In this document: one piece after another, positions 50,908 through 59,925 of the stretch
How the letters are laid out: the number at the start of each line of letters is the position of its first letter
Position numbering within the stretch: the first letter of the stretch is position 1
Assembly (NCBI RefSeq): GCF_015352445.1
Contig: NZ_JADKPO010000008.1
Span: 62,001-126,000, forward strand
From: Nocardioides agariphilus
GTDB taxonomy: Bacteria; Actinomycetota; Actinomycetes; Propionibacteriales; Nocardioidaceae
Length of the DNA stretch: 64,000 nt
Direction of reading: 5' to 3'
Position numbers and translations under genes: made by a program
The notes under the pieces: generated by a model
Told to the model about the DNA's origin: nothing
Seen by the model: only the letters and a program-made list of their open reading frames with translations
Database searches by the model: none

Positions 50908-53013
50908 TCAGTGGTGGTCGCGGGGCTCGATCTGGCGGGCGACCTCCTCGGGCATCGGCTCGTAGTGGGCGAACGTGCGCGTGAACGAGCCGGCACCGTG
51001 GGTCGCGGACCGCAGGTCGACGGCGTACCTGACCAGCTCGGTCTGGGGGACCTCGGCCTTGATGACGGTGCGGTCCTCGCCGACCTTGTCGGTGCCGAGG
51101 AGCCGGCCGCGACGCGATGAAAGGTCGCTCATGATCGTGCCGACCAGGTCGTCGGGCACGATCACCGAGACCGTGTCGAGCGGCTCGAGCATCGTCACCG
51201 TCGTCGCGGCGCCGGCCTCGCGCAGCGCGAGCCCTCCGGCCATCTGGAAGGCCATGTCGGAGGAGTCGACCGAGTGCGCCTTGCCGTCGGTGAGCGTGAC
51301 GCGGAGGTCGACGACCGGGTAGCCGTTGCGCACCCCGCGCTCCATCTGGGCGCGGACGCCCTTCTCGACCGAGGGGATGAAGTTGCGGGGTACGGCGCCC
51401 CCGACGACCTTGTCGACGAACTCGAACCCGCCGCCCTCGGGGAGCGGCTCGACGGTGATGTCGCACACGGCGTACTGGCCGTGGCCGCCGGACTGCTTGA
51501 CGTGACGGCCGTGTCCCTTGCCCGGGCCCGAGAAGGTCTCGCGCAGCGACACCACGAACGGCACCTGCTCGACGTTGACCGAGTACCGCTCGGCGAGACG
51601 CTCGATCATCACCTCGGCGTGGGCCTCGCCCATCGACCAGATCACCAGCTGATGGGTCTCGGCGTTGTTCTCGATGCGGACGCTGGGGTCCTCGGCAGCC
51701 AGCCTGCCGAGCGCCTGCGAGAGCTTGTCCTCGTCGGCCTTGCTGGCGGCCTGGATCGCGACCGGCAGCAGCGGCTCGGGCATCGACCAGGGCCGCAGCA
51801 CGCGCGGGTCGTCGGTCGACGAGAGGGTGTCGCCGGTCTCGGCCCTCGACAGCCGACCGATCGCGCAGAGGTCGCCGGCGACGACGGCCTCGGCCGGCAC
51901 CAAGGTGCGGCCGAAGACGTAGGACAGCGCCCCGATCTTCTCGTCCTCGTCGTGGTCCTCGTGTCCCTGCTCGGCGCCGAAGAACGAGCTGAAGTGACCC
52001 GAGACGTGCACGGCCTGGTCGGAGGTCAGCGTGCCGGAGAACACGCGGACCAGGCTCAGCCGACCGACGTACGGGTCGCTGGTGGTCTTGATCACCTCGG
52101 CCACGAGCGGACCCTTCGGGTCGCAATCGATGGCCTCGGTCGTCGCTCCGGCCGGGGTGAACACCTCGGGCGAGGGGTGCTCGGACGGCGACGGGAACCC
52201 GGTCACCGCGAGGTCCAGCAGCTCGGCGCAGCCGACGCCGGTCACCGAGCACACGGGTACCACGGGGAAGAAGGTGGCCCGCGCGACCGCGGTCTCGAGG
52301 TCGTCGGTCAGCACCTCGGAGGAGATCTCCTCGCCGCCGAGGTAGCGGTCCATCAGCGTCTCGTCCTCGGACTCCTCGATGACCCCCTCGATGAGCGAAC
52401 CGCGCAGCTCGTCGTACGCCCCGTCACCGGAGTCGAGGAGACCCGTCAGCGAGGTGACCTCGCCGTCGCTGCTGCGCTCGGGAACGTACAGCGGCATCAC
52501 CTTGTCGCCGAAGGCCGTCTGAGCCTGGGCCAGCACACCGTCGTAGTCGGCGCGCGCCTGGTCGAGCTTGGTGATCACGACCGCGCGCGGCATGCCGACA
52601 TCGGCGCACTCGCGCCACAGGGTCTTGGTGGCGTCGTCGACACCGTCGTTGGCCGCGATCACGAACAGGGCGCAGTCGGCGGCCCGGAGTCCGGCGCGTA
52701 CGTCGCCCACGAAGTCGGCGTACCCAGGAGTGTCAACCAGGTTGACCTTCGTCTGGCGGTGTACGACGGGCGCGACGGAGAGCGAGATCGAGCGCCCGTG
52801 CTTGTGCTCGGCGTCATCGAAGTCGCAGACGGTGGTGCCGTCGCGCACGGACCCGGCTCGGGGCAAGGCCCCCGCTGAGGCGAGCAGCGTCTCCGCCAAG
52901 GTGGTCTTGCCGGAGCCTCCTGGCCCCACCAGCACCACGTTGCGGATCCGGTCCGGGCTGCTCGCCCCCAGATCCTGTCCCGCTGGTCTCCGAGCGTTCC
53001 CCTTGTCCGCCAT
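50908..53013 (-). CDS. Elongation factor G-like GTPase (EF-G2)
   Basis: 701 aa translational GTPase. G1 is VLVGPGGSGKTTLAETLL near residue 28, G3 VDTPGYADFVGD, G4 ITKLD (canonical EF-G has NKxD). The EF-G domains III-V are present (AEVMIERLAERYSV, MAFQMAGGLALREAG). EF-G2 paralogs cannot normally replace EF-G; role unclear. GGAGGTGGCGAG sits before ATG 53013. Confidence 0.88.
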   Translation of the reverse strand: MADKGNARRPAGQDLGASSPDRIRNVVLVGPGGSGKTTLAETLLASAGALPRAGSVRDGTTVCDFDDAEHKHGRSISLSVAPVVHRQTKVNLVDTPGYADFVGDVRAGLRAADCALFVIAANDGVDDATKTLWRECADVGMPRAVVITKLDQARADYDGVLAQAQTAFGDKVMPLYVPERSSDGEVTSLTGLLDSGDGAYDELRGSLIEGVIEESEDETLMDRYLGGEEISSEVLTDDLETAVARATFFPVVPVCSVTGVGCAELLDLAVTGFPSPSEHPSPEVFTPAGATTEAIDCDPKGPLVAEVIKTTSDPYVGRLSLVRVFSGTLTSDQAVHVSGHFSSFFGAEQGHEDHDEDEKIGALSYVFGRTLVPAEAVVAGDLCAIGRLSRAETGDTLSSTDDPRVLRPWSMPEPLLPVAIQAASKADEDKLSQALGRLAAEDPSVRIENNAETHQLVIWSMGEAHAEVMIERLAERYSVNVEQVPFVVSLRETFSGPGKGHGRHVKQSGGHGQYAVCDITVEPLPEGGGFEFVDKVVGGAVPRNFIPSVEKGVRAQMERGVRNGYPVVDLRVTLTDGKAHSVDSSDMAFQMAGGLALREAGAATTVTMLEPLDTVSVIVPDDLVGTIMSDLSSRRGRLLGTDKVGEDRTVIKAEVPQTELVRYAVDLRSATHGAGSFTRTFAHYEPMPEEVARQIEPRDHH

Positions 53014-53086
53014 CTCGCCACCTCCACGATCGACTCCAGGATCCGAGGCAACTCCTCTTCGGCTCTGTTGACAAGGGCGGGCGGCG

Positions 53087-53152
53087 GGATAGTCCGGTAC
53101 GAACCGAACCCTCGGACCGTCAGATGAGGGTTCGGTTCGTACCGGACTATCC
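53087..53152. repeat. 66-bp palindromic element, family 2 copy 2
   Basis: 27-bp perfect arms (28 bp if 53086 and 53153 are included) around a 12-nt centre; ends GGATAGTCC / GGACTATCC as in 32939-33004. It lies in the 341-nt divergent gap 53014-53354, of which the remainder shows no gene. Confidence 0.8.
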
Positions 53153-53354
53153 CGAGCGGCCTGGGGAAGGGCAGCCCCGCAGAAATGGGGAGAGCCCGCC
53201 TCTGCATGGGGTCAGTGACGGGCTCGTCGGTTCCCGAGAGGAGAGCCACGTGGTGACCGGCAGTCCCGGGAAGGCCGCGGCAGCAGGCTCCCAGTCCGTC
53301 CATCTGCGGCGGGCAGGTTTCGCGCAAGTTGCCAGGGGTGCCAGGATTTCTTTC

Positions 53355-54812
53355 ATGTCCGGTCTAGATCTGCTCACCCCTGACCACCGTCGGCTCTTCA
53401 TCGGCGGCACCTGGCGCGAGGCCAACAGTGGCGCCACGTTCGCCGTCCGCGATCCCGCCGACCAGTCCGTCATCACCGAGGTCGCCGACGGCGACGTCAA
53501 CGACGCGGTCGACGCCCTCGATGCGGCGGTCGCCGTCCAGGACGAGTGGGGACGTACGCCGCCGCGCGAGCGGGGCGAGATCCTGCGGCGTTCGTTCGAG
53601 CTGATCACCCAGCGGGCCGACGACTTCGCCGAGCTGATGAGCCTCGAGATGGGCAAGACCGTCAAGGAGGCCAAGGGCGAGGTCGCCTACGGCGCGGAGT
53701 TCTTCCGCTGGTTCAGCGAGGAGGCGGTCCGCATCCACGGCCGCTGGATGCAGAACCCCGCGGGCGGTAGCCGGCTGCTGACGATCAGGAAGCCCGTGGG
53801 GCCCTGCCTGTTCATCACCCCATGGAACTTCCCGCTCGCGATGGGCACCCGCAAGATCGGCCCGGCGATCGCAGCCGGCTGCACGATGATCGTCAAGCCC
53901 GCCGAGCTGACGCCGCTGACGATGCTGGCGCTGGCCGCGACGCTGGAGGAGGCGGGGCTGCCGGCCGGTGTCCTCAACATCGTCACCACGTCCGACTCCA
54001 AGAGCCTGAGCAAGGCCCTGATGGCAGACGACCGGCTGCGCAAGGTGAGCTTCACCGGCTCGACGACGGTCGGCAAGGTGATCATCCGCCAGTCGGCCGA
54101 CGAGCTGCAGCGCGTCTCGATGGAGCTCGGCGGCAACGCGCCCTTCATCGTCTTCGAGGACGCCGACGTCGACGCGGCCGTCGAGGGCGCGATGATCGCC
54201 AAGATGCGCAACATGGGCGAGGCCTGCACCGCCGCCAACCGCTTCCTCGTCCACGACTCGGTCGCCGCGGAGTTCGCCGACAAGCTCGGCGCCCGCATGG
54301 GCGCGCTGGTCGTCGGTCGCGGTCAGGACGACGGCGTCGACGTCGGCCCGCTCATCGACCAGAACGCCGTCGACTCCGTGAGCCAACTGGTCACCGATGC
54401 CGTCCACGACGGCGCTCGCCTGGTCGTCGGGGGCAAGCCTGGCGAGGGACCCGGCTTCTTCTACCCGCCCACCGTCCTGGTCGACGTACCTTCGGAGTCC
54501 GAGATCGTGAGGCAGGAGATCTTCGGCCCGGTCGCCGCCGTCACCACCTTCGCCGACGAGGACGAGGCCATCACCCGCGCCAACGACACCGAGTACGGCC
54601 TGGCGTCCTACGTCTACACCCGCGACCTGTCCCGCACGATCCGCGTCGCCGAGCGCCTGCAGTTCGGCATGGTCGGCATCAACTCCGGCCTCATCTCCAA
54701 CGCGGCCGCGCCCTTCGGCGGCGTGAAGGCGAGCGGGTTCGGGCGCGAGGGCAGCTTCGAGGGGATCGACGAGTACCTCGACACGACGTACGTCGCGCTG
54801 CCGGCGGGCTGA
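53355..54812 (+). CDS. NAD(P)-dependent succinate-semialdehyde-type aldehyde dehydrogenase
   Basis: 485 aa. ITPWNFPLAMGTRKIGPAIA with the substrate-proton Asn, FTGSTTVGK for the cofactor, MELGGNAPF with the general-base Glu near residue 257, and GEACTAANR with the catalytic Cys near 291. The sequence most resembles GabD-type enzymes oxidising succinate semialdehyde, though glutarate semialdehyde is possible. No gabT nearby. ATG 53355. Confidence 0.88.
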   Translation: MSGLDLLTPDHRRLFIGGTWREANSGATFAVRDPADQSVITEVADGDVNDAVDALDAAVAVQDEWGRTPPRERGEILRRSFELITQRADDFAELMSLEMGKTVKEAKGEVAYGAEFFRWFSEEAVRIHGRWMQNPAGGSRLLTIRKPVGPCLFITPWNFPLAMGTRKIGPAIAAGCTMIVKPAELTPLTMLALAATLEEAGLPAGVLNIVTTSDSKSLSKALMADDRLRKVSFTGSTTVGKVIIRQSADELQRVSMELGGNAPFIVFEDADVDAAVEGAMIAKMRNMGEACTAANRFLVHDSVAAEFADKLGARMGALVVGRGQDDGVDVGPLIDQNAVDSVSQLVTDAVHDGARLVVGGKPGEGPGFFYPPTVLVDVPSESEIVRQEIFGPVAAVTTFADEDEAITRANDTEYGLASYVYTRDLSRTIRVAERLQFGMVGINSGLISNAAAPFGGVKASGFGREGSFEGIDEYLDTTYVALPAG

Positions 54813-54816
54813 CACT

Positions 54817-55812
54817 CTGGAGATCTTTGGCAACACGGCCACCGTCTACCGCGACTTCGCGCGGGAGGCCGACGGGTCGCCGTGCTTCTCGGAGTGGGCC
54901 AACGGGGTCGCCGAGGACCCCGAGGTGCTCGCGTGGCTGCAGTCGCTGCCGGAGAGGAAGCGCCAGGCCAACCTGGTGTTCGCGGCCGCCCGGTGGCAGG
55001 GCGTGCCCGCGCCCGGACCGTACGCCGGCCTGCGCGAGGCGCTGCTCGGCGATGACGGCGCCATCCGGGCCACGATCCTCGAGCGGTCGACCCAGACCAA
55101 CGAGGTCGGCCGGCTGGCGACGCTCTACCCCGCGTTCGCATCGCTGGTGCACGACAAGGCAGGCAACTCGGTCGCGCTCGTGGAGGCCGGCGCCAGTGCC
55201 GGGCTGTGCCTCTACCCCGACCGCTACGCCTACCGTTGGTCGTTTCCTGACCGATCCCTTGTCGCGCCCGAGCGACGGCGCCCGCTGCTCGGGTGTCGAG
55301 TCACCGGCGAGATGCCGTCAGGGCTGATGGCCCCGGTCAGCTGGCGCGCCGGCATCGACCTCAACCCGCTCGACGTCACCGTCGTCGACGACATGCGCTG
55401 GCTCGAGACGCTGGTGTGGCCCGAGCAGGACGAACGCCTCGAGCGCCTGAGGTCGGCCGTGGAGATCGCGCGCCGCGACCCGCCGTACCTGGTGCGGGGC
55501 GACCTGCTGGAGCGGCTGCCCGCTCTGCTCGACCAGGCCCCGCCGGACACGCCCGTCATCGTGTTCCACTCGGCTGTCATCGCCTACCTCGAGCCTGCCG
55601 ACCGTGAGCGGTTCGCCGCGATGATGGCCGAGCTCGTCGCGGCCGGTCGCTGTCACTGGGTGAGCAACGAGAGCCCGCGGGTCCTGCCGCAGCTCGTGCC
55701 CGCTGACGTCGAGGTGCCGTTCGGACGCTTCGTGCTGGCCGTCGACGGCCGCCCTGTCGCCCTCACCCACGGACACGGAGCCGAGCTCGACTGGCTCTCG
55801 GCAGCCGGTTGA
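54817..55812 (+). CDS. DUF2332 protein with no standard start codon
   Basis: About 331 aa if counted from CTG 54817. The family N-terminus VYRDFAREADGSPCFSEWA lies upstream of the first standard start (GTG 54925). Between it and the in-frame TGA at 54724 there is no ATG, GTG or TTG. Later blocks are ATLYPAFASLV, LVEAGASAGLCLYPDRYAY, RAGIDLNPLDV and VIVFHSAVIAYLE, the last suggesting a SAM-methyltransferase-like fold. Function unknown. It begins 4 nt after the dehydrogenase stop. Confidence 0.65.
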   Translation: MEIFGNTATVYRDFAREADGSPCFSEWANGVAEDPEVLAWLQSLPERKRQANLVFAAARWQGVPAPGPYAGLREALLGDDGAIRATILERSTQTNEVGRLATLYPAFASLVHDKAGNSVALVEAGASAGLCLYPDRYAYRWSFPDRSLVAPERRRPLLGCRVTGEMPSGLMAPVSWRAGIDLNPLDVTVVDDMRWLETLVWPEQDERLERLRSAVEIARRDPPYLVRGDLLERLPALLDQAPPDTPVIVFHSAVIAYLEPADRERFAAMMAELVAAGRCHWVSNESPRVLPQLVPADVEVPFGRFVLAVDGRPVALTHGHGAELDWLSAAG

Positions 55813-55839
55813 GGAGGGTTCGCCAGCGCAACCTCCTCA
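55810..55839. terminator. Hairpin shared by convergent stops
   Basis: TGAGGAGGGTT (55810) pairs with AACCTCCTCA (55830-55839) with one bulged G. The two arm ends are the stop codons of the DUF2332 and LtrA genes. Confidence 0.5.
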
Positions 55840-57096
55840 CCCGGCGTCGTGGGGCAGCCAGGCGAGCACCTCGGCGTTGTGGCGGTGACCGGCGATCTCG
55901 TAACCGACCACGGTCACCCACGGGGACGCGGCGAGCACGAGCAGGCTGACGGGCAGCGAAGCGCCGGCTGCCGACAACATGATGGCTGCGCCCATGACCA
56001 GCCCGGTGACGCCGATCAGCCACAGGTGCAGCGGGTCGAGGGAGCGGGTCAGCGCGCTGTAGAACGCGAAGACGCAGGCGTAGACGACGGCCAGCGGCAC
56101 GGCCACGGTCATCAGCGTGGCCGTCTCGGAGAGCTCGGAGTGGTGCTCGAGGAAGTACGCCGCGGCGTGCAGGCCGGCGCCCACGGCCACGACCGCACCG
56201 AACAGCGGGATGTGTCCGTAGCCCCAGCCGAAGACCCGCGAGCGGTAGGCGCGGAGCAGGTCGCCGCTCGGGATCACGAAGTAGATCCACCACAGTCCGA
56301 ACGGCAAGGCGACGCCCGCGAGTCCGAGCAGAGCGGCGTCCACGGTCCAGCCGGTGACGCCGATCAGCGCGCCGAGGGCCGCCGTCGTACCGAGCAGGCC
56401 CTCGCCGAGCGCGATGATCACCATCAGGCCGTAGCGCTCGGCGATGTGGTGCGGGTGCCACGGCGTGCCGTCGTGGAGTCGCTCGGCGACGTAGGGGCCG
56501 ACCAGCTCGATGAGGACCAGCGGCACCATCAGCGCGAAGCTGGCACCGATGCCCAGGTCGAGGAACACCATCGCCACCCAGCCGACCTGGGAGACCACCA
56601 GCGTGACGATGAAGACCTTGCAGACCTCGCGGCGCCCGGGGTCCTGCCTGGACGCCCGGATCCACTGCCCGATCATCGGCACGCGCATCACGACGTACCC
56701 CAGCACCATGACGCTGTTGTCGAGGTGGTCGCCCTCGACCAGTGACTCGAACATGTCCTTCAGGCCGAGGGCCAGCACGAGGACGCCGACCATCTGCACC
56801 ATCGTGGTGACGCGGTAGACCCAGTCGTCGGTGTCGTAGGCCGAGGCGAACCACGAGAAGTTGATCCAGGCCCACGACACCGCGAACGTGGCGAAGCAGA
56901 ACCCGAGGATCCCCTCGCTCACGTGGTCGCTGGTGACCAGGTGAGCCAGCTCGTCGGCCGCCGTACCGAAGGCGACCACGAACGTCAGGTCGAACAGCAG
57001 CTCCAGGGGAGTGGCGGCACGGTGGCCCTGGTGCGGGTCGCGTCCCGACATCGTGACGCGGGTGTGGCGCAGCGATTCCGGGGGCACGTCGCTCAC
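55837..57096 (-). CDS. LtrA-family (low temperature requirement) membrane protein
   Basis: 419 aa, about 11 helices. The family signature is TPLELLFDLTFVVAFGTAADEL near the start, here the 20-residue core ELLFDLTFVVAFGTAADEL; then SWAWINFSWFASAYDTDDW, WHPHHIAERYGLMVIIALGE and the closing YEIAGHRHNAEV. Family role not known beyond cold-growth genetics in Listeria. GTG 57096 lies 7 nt after TAGCAT on the minus strand; leaderless. Confidence 0.88.
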   Translation of the reverse strand: MSDVPPESLRHTRVTMSGRDPHQGHRAATPLELLFDLTFVVAFGTAADELAHLVTSDHVSEGILGFCFATFAVSWAWINFSWFASAYDTDDWVYRVTTMVQMVGVLVLALGLKDMFESLVEGDHLDNSVMVLGYVVMRVPMIGQWIRASRQDPGRREVCKVFIVTLVVSQVGWVAMVFLDLGIGASFALMVPLVLIELVGPYVAERLHDGTPWHPHHIAERYGLMVIIALGEGLLGTTAALGALIGVTGWTVDAALLGLAGVALPFGLWWIYFVIPSGDLLRAYRSRVFGWGYGHIPLFGAVVAVGAGLHAAAYFLEHHSELSETATLMTVAVPLAVVYACVFAFYSALTRSLDPLHLWLIGVTGLVMGAAIMLSAAGASLPVSLLVLAASPWVTVVGYEIAGHRHNAEVLAWLPHDAG

Positions 57097-57103
57097 GCCA
57101 CGG

Positions 57104-57109
57104 ATGCTA
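57104..57109 (-). promoter_or_regulatory. -10 box of LtrA gene
   Basis: Minus-strand TAGCAT, 7 nt before GTG 57096. It lies 15 nt upstream of the LuxR gene stop codon region and just outside that gene's end at 57125. Confidence 0.4.
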
Positions 57110-57124
57110 GGGCCGTCAGGGTGG

Positions 57125-58126
57125 TCAGGCCCCGAGCGCCTCGGCCAGCTCGCCACGCGAGCGGATGCCCAGCTTGCGGTAGACGTGGGAGAGATGCCAC
57201 TCGACGGCCTTGACCGAGACACCGAGCAGGTCGGCGATCTCGCGGTTGCGCATGCCGTCGCGCGCGAGTACGGCGACGCGGCGCTGCGTCTGCGTCAGGG
57301 TGTCGGCGGCCTCGGCCTCGCCAGGTTTGTGGCCGAGGCGTTCGAGCAGGCGGGCCGCGCGGCCCCACAGCGGCCACAGCTGCTCGCGGAACGACAGCGA
57401 CTCGACGGCGACGAGCAACTTGGTCGCCTCCTCGATGCGCTCCTCGCGATCGGGGTCGTCGGCCCCGGAGAGGACGAGCAGGCCCGCCAGGTCGGTGTCG
57501 ATCTGGGCCCGCAGCCGTGCGGCCGGCTGGCCGTCGAGCAGGGCCTTGGCCGAGCGGAGTACGGCGATGCGCTCGGTCGAGTCGGCGACCACCGCCAGGC
57601 CGCGCAGCGCCAGGGCCTCGCCGTAGGGCGAGCCGGCGGCGCGAGCGACCGCGACCTGGTGGACCGCCATGGTGCGCGCCTGGGCGATCTCGCCGGTGCG
57701 GACCAGAGCGAGCGCCAGCGCGCCGCGCCAGGGCACGTCCTCGGGGTCGTCCTTGTCGCCCATCGCGACGCCGGCGGCCTCGTAGCGAGGGATCGCGATG
57801 TCGGCGTCGCCCAGGGCGACCAGCACGTCGCCGAGGGTCTGGTTGGCGATGCCTCCCAGCCGACCCGAGCGGTGCTGCCAGGGCACGATGTCGTCGGTCA
57901 GGGCACGCGCCTGGGTGACCTCACCGCGCGCGAGCCGGCACTCCACCAGGGTCGCGATGACCAGCGGGGCGGTGTCTCCCAATTCGGCCAGCGAGCGCGC
58001 CAGGGGTGCCAATGTGTCCAACGCGGACGTCACCTGACCTGCACGCGCATGCGTACGCCCCAACGTCAGGAGATTGAATTCGGTGCCCCCCGGCAAGCCC
58101 GCGACCAGAAAATCTGGTGCGTGCAT
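57125..58126 (-). CDS. LuxR regulator with TPR-like region but no ATPase
   Basis: 333 aa. Residues 1-250 are Ala/Leu-rich helical repeats like the C-terminal half of LAL/MalT regulators (LARSLAELGDTAPLVIATLV, LALALVRTGEIAQARTM). The last 65 residues are the LuxR helix-turn-helix (LTQTQRRVAVLARDGMRN, VSVKAVEWHLSHVYRKLGI). The NTPase domain is absent. ATG 58126 is 6 nt after TATCTT, so the short form is the transcribed one. Ligand unknown. Confidence 0.83.
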   Translation of the reverse strand: MHAPDFLVAGLPGGTEFNLLTLGRTHARAGQVTSALDTLAPLARSLAELGDTAPLVIATLVECRLARGEVTQARALTDDIVPWQHRSGRLGGIANQTLGDVLVALGDADIAIPRYEAAGVAMGDKDDPEDVPWRGALALALVRTGEIAQARTMAVHQVAVARAAGSPYGEALALRGLAVVADSTERIAVLRSAKALLDGQPAARLRAQIDTDLAGLLVLSGADDPDREERIEEATKLLVAVESLSFREQLWPLWGRAARLLERLGHKPGEAEAADTLTQTQRRVAVLARDGMRNREIADLLGVSVKAVEWHLSHVYRKLGIRSRGELAEALGA

Positions 58127-58132
58127 GCGCTC

Positions 58133-58138
58133 AAGATA
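58133..58138 (-). promoter_or_regulatory. -10 box of LuxR-TPR gene
   Basis: Minus-strand TATCTT, 6 nt before ATG 58126. Confidence 0.4.
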
Positions 58139-58239
58139 GGGACCACGGGCCCCTAGGGGGAGTGGTTCGGCCAAAACTTGTCCACCCTGTGGGCGAACGC
58201 GGCGCGTTCTCCACAGCGAGTGGTCTGGTCAGGTCGGTC

Positions 58240-58812
58240 TCAGCGGCGGCCGAGGAAGCCCAGCAGCACCTCGGCCGAGCTGGCCTCCGGCCCCGTCCGC
58301 AACGGCACGGCGAAGCGCTCCGGCCGGTCCCCCGGGGTCACGACGGCGTGGGCGACGGGCATCAACGCCTCGGCCAGGTTCTCCGGGATCCGGCCGCCCG
58401 CGCCCGTCGCCTGAGCGACGTCCCAGCCGTGCACCGTGATCTCCAGGGCCGCAGCGCAGACCAGCAGTCCCGCGGGCAGCTCGCGGTCGCCGACCACGAC
58501 TCGGGGCGCGATGTGGGCGCTCCACCGGCCGTAGAGGCGGCACGCCTTGGCGCGAAGTACGTTCGGCTCGGCTCCGGCCGCCCGCGGTACCTCCAGCAGT
58601 ACGGCGCCACCGGCTGCCTCGAGGAACGCGTCGAGTCCGTCGTCCATGTGGGTGAGCAGGTCGGCGAGGGTCCAGCCGGCGCACGGAGAGGGACCGGAGC
58701 GGTCGGCTCCGACCGTGCTCAGCGCGGAGCGGGTGTAGCCCAGGGCCCGCTCGAGCAGCTCCAGCGCGTGGTGGGTGTCTCGGCCGACCGCTGAGCCGAT
58801 CCCGGGCGTCAC
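58240..58812 (-). CDS. DinB/mycothiol-dependent maleylpyruvate isomerase-type protein (TIGR03086-like)
   Basis: 190 aa four-helix bundle. CAGWTLADLLTHMDDGLDAF carries the first metal His and the W-x-x-x-D-L-x-x-H motif; LEITVHGWDVAQATG has the third. Such proteins are thiol-dependent metalloenzymes in actinobacteria. GTG 58812 overlaps the TGA of the sigma-factor gene (GTGA), so it is probably in the sigma factor's operon and maybe its regulon. Confidence 0.8.
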   Translation of the reverse strand: MTPGIGSAVGRDTHHALELLERALGYTRSALSTVGADRSGPSPCAGWTLADLLTHMDDGLDAFLEAAGGAVLLEVPRAAGAEPNVLRAKACRLYGRWSAHIAPRVVVGDRELPAGLLVCAAALEITVHGWDVAQATGAGGRIPENLAEALMPVAHAVVTPGDRPERFAVPLRTGPEASSAEVLLGFLGRR

Positions 58813-59843
58813 GCCGCCCCGGCGGGAACCGAGTCGGCAGGCAGCCGGGCAGGCAGCCCGAAGGTTGCGAACAGGCTGGGCTCGAAGAATGCCGACACGT
58901 GGCGGACGCGGTCGCCCTCGAGGTCGAGCACCTGGATGTGGAACGGTACGAAGTCGCCGCTCTGGTCGCCCTGCCAGCCCTTCATGTACAGCGCGAAGGC
59001 CGGCTGGGCGTTGGCGGTCGTCGGCACCAGCATCATCTCGTTGACGCCACCGGGGCAGTGGGTCCCGACGAGCTCGCCGATGTTGGCGGCCCCGCGGTAC
59101 CAGTTCAGGTACGGCGGCATGTCCCACGTCGCGTCGTGCTGCAGCAGCCCGACGATCGTGGCGATGTCCTTGCGCCAGAACGCATCGACGTACCGGTCGA
59201 GGAGCGCGCGCTGCGCCGCTGTCAGCTCGTCGCTGACGGTGTCGGGGTGGGGCTGCTTGTCGGCCATCACGGCGTGCGCCCGCTGCAGGGCCGAGTTGAC
59301 CGCGGCGGTCGTCGTGTCGAGCGCCTCGGCCGTCTCGGCGGCCGACCAGCGGAGTACGTCGCGCAGGATGAGCACCGCACGCTGGCGCGCGGGCAGGTGC
59401 TGCAACGCCGCGATGAACGCGAGCCGGATGGTGTCCTTCTCGGCGATAACGACGGCCGCGTCGGGCACCGGCTCGAGCCACGGGATCTCGTGGTCGGACT
59501 CGAGCGCGTCGCCGGCCAGCTGGTCGGAGGTACCGAGGCCGGCCGGCAGCGGACGGCGCGGCCGCCCTTCGAGGTTGGTCAAGCACACGTTGGTGGCGAT
59601 CCGGTAGAGCCAGGTGCGCACCGAGGAGCGCCCCTCGAACTTGTCGGCCGACTTCCACGCCCGGATCAGCGTCTCCTGGACGAGGTCCTCGGCCTCGTGC
59701 ACCGACCCGCTCATCCGGTAGCAGTGCGCCAGCAGCTCGCGTTGGTAGCGCTCCGTCAGTGCCGGGAAGTCGTCGAGCTCGTTGGCGGGTACGTCCGGTA
59801 CGTCGGTCACGAGCGTCCTTGGGTGAGGTGAGGTCACGGTCAC
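58809..59843 (-). CDS. ECF sigma factor with SnoaL-like C-terminal domain (TIGR02960-like)
   Basis: 344 aa. Region 2 is YQRELLAHCYRMSGSVHEAED and DLVQETLIRAWKSADKF; region 4 is LPARQRAVLILRDVLRWSAAE with TTAAVNSALQRAHAVM. Residues 210-330 form a SnoaL/NTF2-like domain (RYVDAFWRKDIATIVGLL, WYRGAANIGELVG) that in related factors modulates activity. AGGAGG 6 nt before GTG 59843 decides the start. Coupled to the DinB gene. Confidence 0.87.
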   Translation of the reverse strand: MTVTSPHPRTLVTDVPDVPANELDDFPALTERYQRELLAHCYRMSGSVHEAEDLVQETLIRAWKSADKFEGRSSVRTWLYRIATNVCLTNLEGRPRRPLPAGLGTSDQLAGDALESDHEIPWLEPVPDAAVVIAEKDTIRLAFIAALQHLPARQRAVLILRDVLRWSAAETAEALDTTTAAVNSALQRAHAVMADKQPHPDTVSDELTAAQRALLDRYVDAFWRKDIATIVGLLQHDATWDMPPYLNWYRGAANIGELVGTHCPGGVNEMMLVPTTANAQPAFALYMKGWQGDQSGDFVPFHIQVLDLEGDRVRHVSAFFEPSLFATFGLPARLPADSVPAGAA

Positions 59844-59925
59844 GGGCTGCCTCCTGGAAGTCTGCCTCCCTCCTGCCGACTCGCCAACCTGTGGAAACTC
59901 ATCGCCGGGCGGGGGTAGTGGCGGG

